Below are positions 12,900 through 27,485 of a stretch of DNA of 64,000 nucleotides, piece after piece. Position numbers and translations under genes: made by a program. Position 1 is the stretch's first letter. The number at the start of each line of letters is the position of its first letter. This stretch comes from Moringa oleifera (taxonomy: Eukaryota > Streptophyta > Magnoliopsida > Brassicales > Moringaceae). Under the pieces are notes generated by a model. That model made no database searches. It saw only the letters and a list, made by a program, of their open reading frames with translations, and had not been told where the DNA came from. Location: positions 4,597,009-4,661,008 of the forward strand of contig JAJFZO010000256.1 in NCBI GenBank assembly GCA_021397835.1, given 5' to 3'.

Positions 12900-14740
12900 G
12901 GGAGAGATAGTGGGATAGAGAATCTCAAAATTGGTATCTTCCGGTTAGAAGATCACTTGTTAGGTGCCACTGGATGTAAGCCTCACCTTCTGGAGTTTAC
13001 CGGTCAATTTCCTTTTCCTCTAGTTACTAGTCTCAACTCTCAACGGATCCATCACCTTCCATTTTCATTTTTTCTCCAACAAATACAAAACTTCCAGCAT
13101 ATTCATTAATTTATGGGAAGAGGTTACAAAATGAAAAATTTGAACTATTGTCAAATAAAGTATAATATTTAGAAAGAAACAAATCGATTTGCAAACAGCT
13201 TAAAAATTAAATTAAAAATATTTTATGTTTAAATATAATTTAAACAAAGTTTATATTTCATCTCAAATATAAATTTAATTTTTATAAATTGTCAAAATTT
13301 TAATACTGTAAATTAAAAAATATACTTACACAATTTAAAAAATTAGATTTTTTTAATATAACAACTTGAATTATATTAATCTAAATTAATATATAAAAAT
13401 TTGATTTATTATTTTTTAATTTTTTAAAATTTATGTGATTATATAAAATAAATATTAAAATATTATATAATTTTTAGCTTTTTCTCATTTATTTAATAAC
13501 ATGTGGAGAATTTTTTTTATTTTCAATGATGTAGATGCCTATTATAGTAAGTAGCTTAAACCTGAGCAATATACAGCTTCATTTTAGAAAAAATTATATT
13601 TTATTGTTACAAAAATAATTTATTTTAATATAAATATAATATAAAATTATTAATTAATTAAATATTTAATTACAAAATAAAAAAATATAGAATTAATTTT
13701 AAAAAATTCATATTCAAACAAAAATGAGAAATGAATTTGCATACAATGACGCTGAAATGCACAAGAATTTGCTAACTTTAAATGAAAAGTTTCGTCTCAT
13801 TATTATCACTTGATACTTTAATTTTGGATTTCAAGATATTTCATATAAACACAACTTGGAAAAGCTAAGAATAAAAGAATTTTTTTTTACATTAAAATTT
13901 AAAAGATAATATAATTATAAATTTATAAATAAAATAAAAATAAAAATTTTATAAATTTTTTATGTTTACTCCGAATGACAAATCAAACCTCGTTTTTTAA
14001 TCTCAGTCGAGATAAACTCTGTTGTTTGTACATCGAGCGAAACAAATTTTAACTTAACGTTTCAATAACGTCATTAAGATTTGATGAGGGTAACAACGAG
14101 TTTTCAAAACTTATACCTTACATAACAAAACAACACCTTACAAAATCTTGTTTTGAGTATTCAAGTAACACTTACGCTCACACTCACTTGACAGTATCAG
14201 AAGAAGATGAAGCCTTTGACTTAAACTTTTTGATTTTCGACAAACTCTACATCTAATCCCTTACTTACACTTTTATATTTGAAGATTGAAGCTTTTCAAG
14301 TATTTTTTTGCAAAAAAAATGTTATTTGTTTATGCTTAATGATGCACAAATTAGGGTTTTTATTTTTAAAAAGCTTTGTGGTCCCCCAAATACAATGTAT
14401 GTGTCAGGTTGATATTGCATGTTTATCTTTTACCTTCACTTTTGTAGTAAATTATCAAGGGTAGGCTCAATATGTTCGACATGATTCGTTGACTAATTTG
14501 GCGAGATGCTAAGGAATTAACTAATTTATAGTAGTATAGTGTTTGGGACCCTAATTCAATTAGAGATTTAACTAATTTATATTTGTTTTACATTTGATAT
14601 ATTGATTTTGGTTGTAATTTGATAGTTTCAATTGTTTGTATTTGCTGTGCTAGGATTTGTAAATGTGTTAGTATCTTAGGCGATAAAGAGAAATTGTCAC
14701 TTATATTCAATTATAATGAATTGTTTAATATGATATATTT
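12900..14740. other. MSRB1 upstream region and AT-rich intergenic DNA
   Basis: The first 200 bp upstream of MSRB1 are GC-richer and probably contain its promoter and 5'UTR. The rest is AT-rich with no gene. The left end of the decayed Mutator-like element may lie within it, but I could not find terminal inverted repeats. Confidence 0.6.
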
Positions 14741-14749
14741 AAACACCAA

Positions 14750-17700
14750 TTGAGTTTCTTTGTCTTTTATCTAGGAGTTCACATGAATTCGTATTACTTT
14801 ACATGCCACTTGCATCATAATGGACACTTAATTGACCCACCTGTTAAGAAATATTGCTCAGAAGAGGTTACTACATTTGATGATGCTGATAGTGATAATT
14901 TTTTCTTGATAGAAATTGTTAGTATGTTAAGAGAGACTGAAGTTTAGCATGGTTGTGCTAAGTTATTTTATGTATATCCTAGTAAGGCTATGGAAGATGG
15001 CTTAATTGAAATAAACACTGAGAAGTATTTAATTGACATGTTAAAAGTAATGTTTAGTTAGAGTAGAAAGATACATATTTATGTTAAAAAACCATTAAGG
15101 ACTCAAAGTAGTGCCAATGAGAGTGATGTTATGAATCAACCAGGTAATATTGCCAGTAATGTTGATGTAAATAAGAAGGTTATTCATGTTGATAGTAATA
15201 TTGATGCTGATATAAATAAGGATGGTGTCAGTGGTACAATTAGTTTTGGTAGTGATGAAAAAGACCCAATGAGGTTGAGGATATTGGTGATTTTAAAGAT
15301 AGTGACTATAATGTAGATAAAGATAAAATGTCATGCATAGAGCTAATCCTGATGTGCCTATGCATGACATATGTTATGGTGCTGGTACAGCTGGTATGTC
15401 AAGGTTTGATGACTTTAAAATATACTATTCAGATGAACTTCACACTTCACCAAACAATGATGAGAGTGTAAAACCCAAAATAGAATGGAGTTTAATTTTG
15501 TTGATAATCTTGTATTCAAAGTTGAGTTAGTGTTTGTCACAATAAATAATGCTAGAGATGCAATGATAAAGTATGTTATTAATGGTGGCTACAATGTAAA
15601 ATTTATAAAAAATGAGATCAATAGACTCAGGGTTGTTTATAAAGAAATGTGTAAATGGACCATTTTTATCTTGCAGATAGGAAAAAAGTCAATCTTTTGC
15701 AGTGAAAACATATGTTCCTACTCATACATGTAATAGATCATTCAAAAATAAATATGTAACTTTAAAACTCTTAATTAAAATTACATAAACTTGGTTAGAA
15801 GAGATCTTAAAATTAATATAAAATTACATAAACTTGGTTAGAAGAGATCCTGAAATTAATATTTTTACACTAATAGAGACTATGAAGGTAGATTTAGTAT
15901 GTGTGGTGTCTAAGAATGTTTATGTAAGGGGAAAGAGGATGTCATTATTTGAGATCTATGGATCTGAAGGTAAATAGTATGGAAGATTGAGAGATTATTA
16001 TGAGGAGGTTAGGCAGCAAAATCTTAGTAGCTTTCTCATATTGAGTTTAGATAGAGTCACATCAAATGAAAATTTCATATTTCAAAGAATTTATGTTTAT
16101 TTAGATGCTTGCAAGAAAAGTTTTTTGGAAGATTGTAGGCCAAAAATTAGTTTATATGCTTGTTACTTGAAAGAGAGGGGATAAGGGCAACTGATGACAA
16201 TTATTAGCATTGATCCTAATAACAACACATACCTCATTACATATGGTATTGTAGATTATGAGATGAAAGAGTGTTGAACTTGGTTTTTGCAACTTCTTTT
16301 AATTGATATTGGTTTCATGAAGGACCATGTTGGACATTCATGTCTAACAATATAAGGTATGATACTGTTTTGTTTAATTTTTTTTTTACTTTTACTTTTT
16401 TATATATCATTAGTTAATGTTGGGTATTTATTTATTTATTTATGGATTAATACCAACATTCGAGGAGTTGGTTCCAAATGACCACATTAAATTTTATGTA
16501 AAACACTTGCATGGTAATTTTTAGAAACTTTTTAAAGGAAAACTATTGAAAAATTTGTGGTATAGTGCAGCTAAGGCAACTACTAGTGTAGAATTTAAAA
16601 CTTGTATGGATAGGTTAAAGGCCATAGATGTTAGAGCTTATGAATGGTTGTTTAGGTCACATCTAAAGCATTGGTCAATGCATGCTTTCTCAGGCAGATC
16701 TAAATGTAATATGCTTTTGAATAATCTATATGAGACTTTCAATGCTTCAATACTTACAGCTAGAGATAAACCTATTTTACAACTCTTAGAGGAAATCAGA
16801 ACTTGTTTGATGAAAAAAAAGATATGTAAATACAGATAAGATGTTAAAGTATAAGGGACTTTCATGTCCTAAGATTCAACATTGTTTGAAAAACATAAAG
16901 TTGAAATGTAATACGTGGATGCCAATCTAGTCTAAGGATATAAAGTATCAAGTTAGTTCAGGAAAGAACAGTATGTTGTTGATTTAGTAAGCCACAAATA
17001 TAGTTATAACAGATGAAAACTCATTGAAATCCCCTGTGTGCATGTGATTTCTGCTATATATTACCATAAAGAAAACCTAAAACACTATATTGATTCATTT
17101 TATCATAGGAAAAATATATATTAAATATTATTCTTATTTGATAAATCCATGCAATGGCTCAAACTTGTGGCCTTAAACTGGATTAGATCCTTTTCCAACC
17201 ACCTGTGGTTAGAAGACTCTAAGGAAGACTAAAAAAGCAATAAAGGAAGGATGTGCTGTAAAAATGTCTAGCAAAAATTTGGTATGTGCAGTAAAAAGAT
17301 ACAGAAAAACTTATTAAACTTTTCAATGTTAATTTTGGTTTGATTTAGTTAAATGAATTTAATAAGATTTTTGTATGCATATATAACATAAAAGAAAGCT
17401 CACAAAAGAAATGAAGAAACTTTTATGGGGTTTAAGGTTTCTAATACCATAAGAATGACGCAAAGTAGTTCATCAATTTCATCATCTGCTTGTTCTGTCG
17501 AATCTGGCCCATCATCAAGCATTGTAAGTGTTTTTTAGAACTCAACTTAAGTGTAAGTATAAGAAGTTACATACTTACCTTACTAACTTTTCTTTAATAC
17601 TATATATAATATTACAGGGTGCAATACCATCAAATACATTAGTAAGATTTACTGTATCTTAGTATGATAATTCAACTACAGTATCAGGTAAATATTTGAG

Positions 17701-18240
17701 ATTTTTTTAATTAAGTAATTTTATAAAATAATAATTCTGATTAATTTCACTAACAATGGTATAAACAACCCTAATAATCTATCCAATAACAACCACATTC
17801 TAATTGCACAATCAGATAAGAATTTGTAATTCATGCTGTCATTTTAACTTTTTAATTTTATAATTAAAAATTTGTAGTTTATTATTCATTAACAGGGGCT
17901 GAAATACACTCAGCAACCTAGCTAATAGTAACCTCAATCATCCAGCCTTAAGTACCACAAATAACCTCATTTACTCAACCAACTACTCCCCTCTTCACTA
18001 ACCACCAACATTTAGACTGCTAACCTAACCATCCAAATAGTAGTATAAACCTCAATGAGTAAACCTCTAGTATCATCAATGACAAAAAAAGCATCTATAC
18101 TAAATAAGTCAACTTTAAATTCAAATAATCTAGGTCCAACATTCAGGACAACCTCAACAAACACTAGAGTCCTTTTTGTCAGACCTCAAGGTTTCAAAAT
18201 CAAAATTATGGTAGCTAAAAGGGTTAGACCCAGTAAATGA
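14750..18240 (+). mobile_element. Degenerate Mutator-like (MULE/MuDR) transposase remnant
   Basis: Frame-broken pieces in order match a plant MULE transposase. The N-terminal PB1-like domain has MNSYYFTCHLHHNGHLIDPP (14784 on) and then FYVYPSKAMEDGLIEINTEK. The zinc-type DNA-binding part has AVKTYVPTHTCNRSFKNKY (about 15697). The catalytic core includes RIYVYLDACKKSFLEDCRP and, after a stop, GQLMTIISIDPNNNTYLI. Next comes AKATTSVEFKTCMDRLKA (about 16570), then SKCNMLLNNLYETFNASIL. The first catalytic Asp, usually in GLDG, is replaced by Tyr (SLYACYLK). There are many stops and frameshifts, so the element cannot make transposase. The tail (LFVRPQGFKIKIMVAKRVRP) ends at 18240. No clear terminal inverted repeats or target duplication were found. 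Confidence 0.85.
15777..15862 (+). repeat. 43-bp tandem duplication inside the MULE remnant
   Basis: The phrase AAAATTACATAAACTTGG followed by TTAGAAGAGATC occurs twice, 43 bp apart. It lies in the transposase coding region and adds to its breakage. Confidence 0.85.
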
Positions 18241-21200
18241 AAGCCATCAATATTTGCAATGTAATGAACTTTTGTTACGTTTTATTATTTGGTAGCTTAC
18301 AATGTAATGAACTTATGTTATGTGTTATGAAACAATATAGTAACTTGATAAGGTATCTTAATAATTTGTAATGAATTGAAGTGGATGAAATGAATATTAA
18401 AGTTATTTGGTAACTTAAAATGAATTGAAGTGGATGAAATGAAATTTGAAATTATTTGGTAATTTGTGATGTAAGAACATGTGTTATGGAATAACTAATT
18501 TAGTATGAATGAATAAAGTTTTTCTAGATTTTAATTATCAATTTGGATGTAAAATAGATGGATGAAGGATTTCATTGGGGATGTAAAATTGGTAATTATA
18601 TAAATGAATTAGTCATGGATGTTACGTTTGGCATTTATGTTGATGCATTGGTCATGATCATTTGGGATGTAACTTTTGGTCATAAATGTTGAATTAGTTA
18701 TGATCATTTGTGATATAACTATTAATCATAGATGTTGAAATATTAGTTATCACCATTTTGGATGTGTCTAATTGTATTGATCATGACCATTTTTATTTTA
18801 AGTTGTTATACGTAAAATAGTCATTTCAATAAAAAACAAACTTATTATACAAACTTAATAGACATTAGAACAATAACCATATATATATCAAACTTAGTAT
18901 ACATTTAAAATGGTCATTACCTTAAAATGGTCATTACCTTACACATATTAAACCATCAAAGTACATCAAATTTAGTTAATATAAAACTAACAAAAATATA
19001 AATTACATTAATAAGATTAATACCAATCAAGCTCACAAAGTCATTATATTACGTAAAGTTAGTGTACATTACACAAAGCCAAAATAGTTCTTCTTCTTGT
19101 ACATAAAACTAAAATGCTACATAAGTAGATGACAAGGAAAAACAGTGTAGCTCATGTTCTTATACCAGTTTTCTTTCTTACTCCTTCCAATGTAACATAT
19201 AATCAATATATTTTAAGCAATAATCCAAGATAGCACAACAATCTTTTTATAAAATGCAACTTTGTTCTATAGTCTCTGCACCTGACCTAGTAATTTTGGC
19301 AACACCTGCATTACACAACTACAAACTGGAGCATTATACCATCGAAAGTATCCACAAAACCATGCTTCTATAACATCAAAAAGATCAATAAGTTATGAAA
19401 CTTAAATGGGCAACAACCTTGATATGCATGGAGTATCTAGCAAACATTATTATGAAAGCAAAACCCTTGGTCTCTTATTTGGCAATAATTTGCATGGACT
19501 TGTTTTCCTATTGTTACTAGTTATAATATGAAATTAACAAAGCAAAGGCATCTTATTGGGTTGCATGTAAATAATGAAGATGCTTTTTTTGCAAATTCAC
19601 TAACATCAAATCTAATACTTACATTTTTTGCAAATTCACTAATATCAAATCCAATGCTTACTCTTTTTGCAAATTCATTAACTAATCAAAGTTTACTATT
19701 ATAACTAAATTTAATAAACATCAACACTAACAAATAATTACAATAAAAGTTAGAAACTCTACCTCTAAAGAAACAAATTAATTGAAGTTCACTAGCATTA
19801 CTAATATTAACAAACATCAACACTAATAAATAATTACAATAAAATTAAAAATACTACCCCATTTCGATCACATCCTCAAAATTGTCTCTTTGGGTTCTTC
19901 AATGTCCATGAAGTGCATAATTTCATCCTATAGTTACATGAGCATAAGAGAATATCATATTACAAAGTATCATTTTCTTTCATCGATTGATGAATAATGC
20001 TGTAAATTGGAGACGTTTTTGGCTAAAATTAACCTTTGATTTTTCCTTTAAATCAGCATTAAAACCTCAATTAGTCAACTAATTTTGAAAATCTTTCAAA
20101 CTTAACCTAAGATTTCAGTTACCCTTTTTTGAAACCCAAACTTGCTTTGTGACAATAAAGTTTTTATTACAAGAGGGAAATCAAATCACAAATCCAATTT
20201 TACCCGATCATTAATGAAAATTTAGAGCTTGAAATGTCACATTTTGAATATTAAGTTTTGATTTGTCACTCGAAATATACATTAGAAATTTATGAAATAT
20301 TTACCCTAAAATATAAAATATATATAATAAATAAAATTCAAAGGTTTAAAGATATATATATATATATATATATATGAATATATTAGTTAATATTTTAAAA
20401 TTAAACTTATTTGTTAAATTTGAAATTTAAACTTTAAATCATTATCAATTTAAAATTCTACAACTTAATGTTAAGCTTATCAATTCAAATTCATTTTTCA
20501 CATAAATATATTTAAATATAAATTTTAAAATTACAAAATAAATTATAATATATAAATAAAAATTAATATTCACATCAATGGCAAGTAAAAATTGAAGCTA
20601 TCACTTTAAGAAATTATTAAATGTTTTGCTATATATCATTCATGAAAATATATAACCAAATTTGTATTTATCTTTATATAATAAATTTTTAGTTTTTAAT
20701 TAAATATAACTTGATGATTACATGTTATATATTTGTTCTTATAATTAGTTCCAATAAATATGAGTACTGATTGATTGAATTATATGAATAATTAAGTATG
20801 TCTATATTTAATTAAACGTATATACCATATAGCAATGTAAAAATCAAAATTGCAATCATATATAAATGATCAAATAATAATAAAAAATTTAACTCATATA
20901 TATATATATTAATAGTAAATAGAATATTTTTAAATAACCAAATTATTTATTATTTTATTTTAAGTAAAAATTATGTAAAAATACAATATTTGTTTTTTAT
21001 TATCAAATGTTCAAAATGTTACCAATCAAACATCATATTCTAATTTGGATTAAATTAAATCATATCAAAAAATTAATAAAATAAATTTTGATTTAAATTT
21101 TTTATAAATACAAAAAATTCAAATTACTATTATAAAAAAAATTTAAAATTTATTAAGCATGAAATTTTTGTTAAAATTACTATTAGAAATTTGAAAATTT

Positions 21201-21780
21201 TATTAAAAATATTTTATGAATTAAAAATTTTTTAAATTTAAAAAAGCTGTAAATGGAATATAAATTTTATTAAAATTATATTGAGATATTTAATAATAAA
21301 ATATTATTAATTATTATAATTACTTAAATTAAAATTTAATTTAAATTAAATTAATAAATCAATTTATTTGGCAACTAAGATGGCCATCAAGTTTTATACA
21401 ACCGTTATGGTTTTAATTTTTATATTACATTTTCTCCTACACCTTGATTAATCACCTGATTGATTGCTATATTTGGCTTTTGTTTATTTCTAGCCAAGTT
21501 TTATTTTCAACTTCTGCTTGATAAAGGAATTAATAAGCTGTAGTAGATTTTATTTTATTATCTTAATATCTGGAAGTCATTTATTTTTCATAATTATAAT
21601 ATTTTTTATATTGTATTATAATTCCTTCAAATATTTATGATCTAATTACAGAAATTAAAAAAACCATTTATTCACTTCTTGGTTCATTTTTTATTATCTT
21701 AGCCAAAATTATCTCAAAAATAGGAGGGACACATTTGGTGGCATAAACGGAATACTTCGAGGGCATTCCTGACCTGAAAA
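18241..21780. other. AT-rich intergenic DNA, likely MULE 3' flank and decayed repeats
   Basis: No coding signal is seen. Direct repeats such as GAATTGAAGTGGATGAAATG (about 18373 and 18423) and several variants of a TTGGTCAT/GGATGTAA phrase (18540-18790) suggest decayed tandem repeats after the transposase. A roughly 45-bp motif with GCAAATTCACTAA occurs three times at 19590-19690. A TA dinucleotide tract lies at about 20350-20375. Confidence 0.6.
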
Positions 21781-21829
21781 GAAAAAGATGGAGGGGACAC
21801 ACGTTTTCCTGTCTTCTTCTGAACGTTCT

Positions 21830-21940
21830 CGCACGCTTGTATTCTTGACTATCTTGCTTCGCTTGCCTGTCTCCGGCACATTCTTTCTCTCTCTCTCCCC
21901 TCCGCGAGTTCGTCACTTCAACTTCGATCCCGTATTGGTA
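21830..21940 (+). promoter_or_regulatory. Probable promoter/first 5'UTR exon of the RMD5 gene
   Basis: A CT-rich patch (CTCTCTCTCTCCCCTCCGCG) and a GC-richer island rise out of AT-rich DNA just before a likely donor near 21936. This matches a plant Y-patch core promoter and first untranslated exon. The exact start of transcription is not determined. Confidence 0.4.
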
Positions 21941-22610
21941 TTCATCTATAATCTCTTGAAATTGACTTTGCTTGTCTATTCTTGTGATGATCTTGTTTCC
22001 ATGTGGTTCCGGAAAACCGAGAGAATGAGAAAAATTACTGTTCTGGTATCTCTTTTTTTTTTTCCCCTCCTTTCTTGTGGGTTGACTTCTGGCGTTATTT
22101 GTTGGAAATTTTACAATTTTTTTCGATTAAATTTAGCATTACGGATTTCTTTTTGTTTGAATGTTACAGGGAAAGAAAGTTTTAATTTCAATTGTACTCT
22201 TTCTCTTTTTTCTTTGTAAAGACAGTTATCAGTAATGTAGTAAGATTTCAATTCCTATCTATATATATATGTACTTCTATTATTGCATTCGATTGGATTT
22301 CATTATGCTATGTATAGATGAAAGAGGGTCTAGTGACATTGTTGTTTAAGTGGTCTTAAACTATGCTGTTCTTTTGTTTATTTCTATTTTATAAATATAA
22401 AAGATCTGGTCTACACTTTTCAGCTTCAATTCTAATTCTGTTCATGGACCATAGTGAAAGTGAATTTGGTTAAGACTGCTTGCATTAATAGCATCTTATT
22501 TTTGAATATTGTATGGATTTCTTGTTCATTGTATTGAGATTAAGGATGAAAGTTTATTATGATGGTGTTGTCTAGCTTTTCTAATTACAATTGTGCTTTT
22601 TTCGTTGCAG

Positions 22611-22652
22611 TGACTAGCTGATAAAGTGGAAGGTGTCAGTGCCTCAAGAAAG
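22611..22652 (+). other. Probable second 5'UTR exon of the RMD5 gene
   Basis: A good acceptor (TTTTTTCGTTGCAG) and donor (AAG|GTATGC) bound a 42-bp segment without an ATG. The next acceptor, CTCTTTTTCAG, ends at 27461, only 24 bp before the RMD5 ATG. This leaves a 4.8-kb intron within the leader. Confidence 0.5.
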
Positions 22653-25600
22653 GTATGCCCATTTCTCATAAGAAATTGAATCTGGATACCAGATGCATGG
22701 AGTTAACATGTCGCATGTCTGTTTTGTGGCTATATTTTCTTAGGCTGGAATTTGTTGTCTCACCAGTGTTATGGCTACTAATTCTACCCTTTGGTTTCTA
22801 CTTTCTACCCCTTTTTCATTTTTCATTCTCTTTGTGGTAAAGTAAAATTTATCGAGAAAGACGACACCCTTTTGAACAGCTGAGATAGGTTTCACATTGA
22901 TAATTACTAGCTTTCAACCAATTAATATTTCAAGCAATTAAATAATATGATAAATTTAATGTGTTGATTAATCCTGTCTTTAACACATGCATGTAAATTT
23001 GTAGTAAATTGGATTAAGCTCATGCTATTTAACAATAGTTATTAAGTTCAGAGAAGTAAAACACTAGAAAAACATGCTATCTTCTGGGTTAATTAAATCT
23101 GGTATAACAATATCAAGCTCTCACCATTCATTAAATTATATTTTAGAAATCAAAATGGCATTGATCTCATGCTATGAAGTTGCAGATAATAACTTTAGAG
23201 GAAAAATAGACATTCAGTGTACTGGGGTGACTGTCTGTAGGCAGTCCCTGTCGAGACCGCAAATGTGAATACTAGCTTGAATTTAGAACTGTTACTATCC
23301 AGGATGTATAATGGATCGAGGATAAGAGAGAATGGGAGATGCGATTAGAGGATTGGTGAGAATCTGTTTTGAGATGGAGATGATTTCTGACTAATACAAA
23401 AAGGACCTTAACTTGCTAACTATTTGAGTGAAAGTGTGGTGAAATTCAAGGAATTAGACTTGCCATTTTATTCTTTGTGCATAAAAACATTACCCAACTA
23501 CTGGAAGTTGGCCAAATTAATGCATGAATAATGTTCTTTCAAACAGTGAACACATGTTGCTTTCTGTTTTAATTGATAGCCCAGGTTAGTCATCTCTTAG
23601 GATTGGGTATTGTTATTGTGCCTCTATGACATATGCACACACAGATGAAAGAGAACCAATTTTAAGAATATACCTTTGTGAATGACTTTAGTAGATAATT
23701 CATGAACATAAGCACTTCTTCTTGTCTTTTTCCGTTTTCGAGGATCATTGTCAGTGTGGAGTACAATTAGGATATTTGGCATCTTAAAGGGGAAAACTCT
23801 TTATTTTGTGGGAATTTTCATTTTAATTTTATTTTCTAATTAGCAAACATGTTGTTGCCTTCCAAGTTATCTTTTGTCTTCCGTAAATTGTTTGCACTGG
23901 AACTTTTGATTTCTTGTCAAGCACTTTTGTGCTGACCCATCATTTTCAGATTTACTGCTAACCAAAGGGCAGAGACTTATCCAATATTGAGAAAATGTCA
24001 ATGTTCTTGGAGCACAGTGCTTCATTCTGCATACATTAAGGGGTGGCTTGTGATGGCCACTGGTAGGTCTGACATGTACGGATGTGTAGCGTGTTGTCCC
24101 AGGAATCAAAAAATATTGAGAGAATTTGAGTGGTATTGGGGCAAAGTGCTCGATTCTCCATATATGCAGGGTCTACTTTTTTTCAGTATGGTGCCTCTGG
24201 AGAATATTCCCAAAAGTTGACTTGTATATGTAAAAACTAGTACTTCTTTGAAAGATGTTGCCTTCAGACTTATGTGGAGAGAAGCCTAATGAAGTAATTT
24301 GTTATAGTGGAATAATATATTATTTCTACCATAAAATATTAAAGGTGTATTTGGAAGCTACTTGCTACATCTTAAAAGTCCTACGATAAGTCACTTGTTG
24401 TTGATGTGTAGTCTGTTGCTGATCTGGATTAAGTGTAGATTCAATTTCAAGTCATGAAGGGTCAGCCTTTGCACAAAGCCATGTCTAGTTTGACCTAGTT
24501 TGACTGTTTTATGCCCCTCTTATGTTCATTGGGCTGTTTTATTTGCATCCTTGTAAAGTTCTTTAGGTTCTTATGTTATTCCAGGTAAACAAGCATGCTT
24601 AGTCTTGAAACTTACATGAAGCATCTGTTGATTTCGGGTAGGAATGGCTTCTATCCATGATCATATAGTCTCTTTGATTTTTGGTTGGTAATTTATGAAT
24701 GCAGAAGCTGTTGAAGTAGTTCCCCATTTCTCATCTTTCAAGGTCAAAGATTATCTTTGATACTGATGGGACTCTATTTACTAGAATCTAGATATGGAGT
24801 CTCTGTTAATTCTTATTTAGTAAAATCTAGACGTGCAGTCTCTGTTATTAAATGACATAATCTTTCATCTTTTTCATTTGTCTGGATTTCATCTTATGTA
24901 GTTATGGGAACTGATAATGGGTAGTGGTTATTTCACAAGTTTGCCGTAGTGTTTTGTTCTAGGAGTGGAGAATGAGTTTTGATGATATGAATATTGTCAT
25001 TCCATTCGACATAACATTTTGCTGGGGTGTGTTATGAGTATTTTGGTTAGCCATGATGATGTCAATGTGACAATTCTCTCAATAGAGTAGTATATTATGC
25101 TTGAGGACAACATTAGTCAAGTATTTGGGGGATTTGGTTCCTTTAGCAATGGAGGGAAATGTATGTTACATGTAAACTTACAAATGCGATGTGAAACATT
25201 TGTTAGACAGATATCTTTGACCAATGGTTAAAAGATTAGTTCTTGGTGGCTTTTTCCCTTTCTCCATGTAGAATTAAGGTTTATCTTTAGTGTATATAAT
25301 TCTTTTACAAACAACTCAGTACTGTGCTATTTAAAGTAAATCTTATATAAGCAATTCATTATTGCATAATTAAATTTCTAGAAAGACAGGTGTTAATGCT
25401 TGTTGACTTGATTAATTCGCTGACTGACACTGTATGCATACACTTATTGGATTGCATACGTATGTATGTATAAGAAAAAAGAGAAATAAATTATGAAGGA
25501 ACAAATAATGCATCAGGAAAATTAATTTGTTCACTAAGGAAGTTGTAGCGGAAAAAAAGAAATATGATTGACAAAGAAGATGGGAATAATTAAAATTAAA

Positions 25601-27485
25601 ATGTTGTTAATTGTTACTTGTTAAATATTTGGTTTTGCTACTTTGACGTATGCTAATTTCATTGAAAAATTGGAATCAACCATGACAAATAAAACCAAAT
25701 TGATTTTTGATTACATTGACACATTATCAAGATTTCTTGATATTATAAACTTTTATCCTGCAGGTTGTTTCATGTTGTTTTTCTGGTGCAATTCAATCAG
25801 AATTTTTTTTTTATTTCATATATAAAAAAGATATAATAAAGCAACTAATAACATGCATTATTAATCATGTAACACATATATACGTTATCTAAACCATATT
25901 GCAGCATCATTGGCAAAATAAAGTTTCAAAAATAAACAAACTTGTAATTGTGTATTCCATTTCCTTCTCTGGACATGGAGTTTGTAGTTGAGGAGAGAGT
26001 GTTGTCACACTGGTTGATGTTCTGATGGCAGCAGCCTTGAAAGAGTGTTCAAGTTCCGGCAGTAAAATTGGGGGATTTAGGGTTGACATGTAGAAGGGAG
26101 TAGGCTCATTAGGGGTAGACAATATAGGAAGGAGAACATCTAATGTTTTCATGGTTCTATTAGCTTTAGACTTCTTCCAAAGAGGATACTTTGTTTACAA
26201 ACATGACATGGTTACTGCATCATTTTAGTTAACCATTATGAATATGAATTCTGATCTGTAGATAGCCATAATTAAAAATTGAATTGTGAGGGACTTTATG
26301 GTGAAAAAACCTTATTGACTTTGGGGCCCCTGTATATTGGTCTTATTATTCACTATAGTTTATAATCTTATTTTATATGGGCTTAGATAGTATGCAGTTG
26401 AGGCTGATAAGTTGAGTTCTAGCTGGCTTGAATAGGTGCCACGTGAATTGTGTAAATAAGGACGCCTATTACTGCAGTTAGCTTTAACCCAGAATTGTAA
26501 AGGTCAGCAGAATTGTGCCTGGTTGCTTATTTGTTGATGACCATTGCCATTTGTCCCTTCCTTGAACTAGTCTGTGGATTTAGGCTTTCTTGTATTATGT
26601 ATTAGAATTATGCAATTATGTGAATTGGCACTTCCTTTTTATTTTTTAGTGTTACAAAATGTTATTAGATAGTGTTGAATTTCATGCATGCTCATACGAA
26701 TTGATTAACATAGGCCTTTGACACAATCCTGAACCAGGTGAAAGGAGTGTTGCTTGTGGTCAAAACTTGATCGCTCGTCTATATCTTACTTGATGAATGT
26801 GTTTCTAAACCTTTGCAAATATCACTAGACATCAAATTCGATTAGGTAAAACTAATTCATGAAGCAGCTTTGAGTAGGATATATGAATAGTTTTGTTTAT
26901 TTCACAGAGTAACAGCTGTATATTAACGATCTGCTGACTGAGCTGGGTTAGGGCTCTAAGAAGCTCAGGAGGACAAGTAAAGAAACAATAAGCTTTCTGA
27001 TGGTTTTTTGTACACATATGCATTCATGTGCATGTGTACATCGAAGCATGTGCCTTTCTTTTGTTGGTTGTGCTGATTTATTCTTAGGTTGCTTATGGTT
27101 CTACTTCTCTAATGCTCTCTTACAGCAAGCACTTTCTTTCAGCCACTTGCCTGCAGTGAAACCTACCCTTTAAACATAAATATGCAATAAAGTCAGACAT
27201 CTCTGAATAAAATGTTCATCTTTTTTTTACAAACACATCCTTTTCCAAGTCTGCTTCTCATATTCTGTTAGTGCTCAATAATTCATTTTTATATTTGTGA
27301 TGATATATGTTATGTATATTTCTATAAGAAAGTATGCCTCATACAATTTTATATCATATCAAATTTCCTTTTGTTTGACAGTTTCCGTCCTGAAAATTTA
27401 TTTACATAGTTCATTGGATGCCTTATTGGATTCATGGTGATACGGTTCGTCTCTTTTTCAGGGTCTTACCCCCTCTAATTAACAA

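Noticed and set aside
12551..12928. 125-codon frame overlapping MSRB1 exon 1 in another frame
   Set aside because: Shadow of the MSRB1 leader exon; the true frame continues into the SelR domain across a clean splice site.
14000..14260. Possible left terminal inverted repeat of the MULE
   Set aside because: Comparison by eye with the reverse complement of 19,900-20,200 showed no convincing match.
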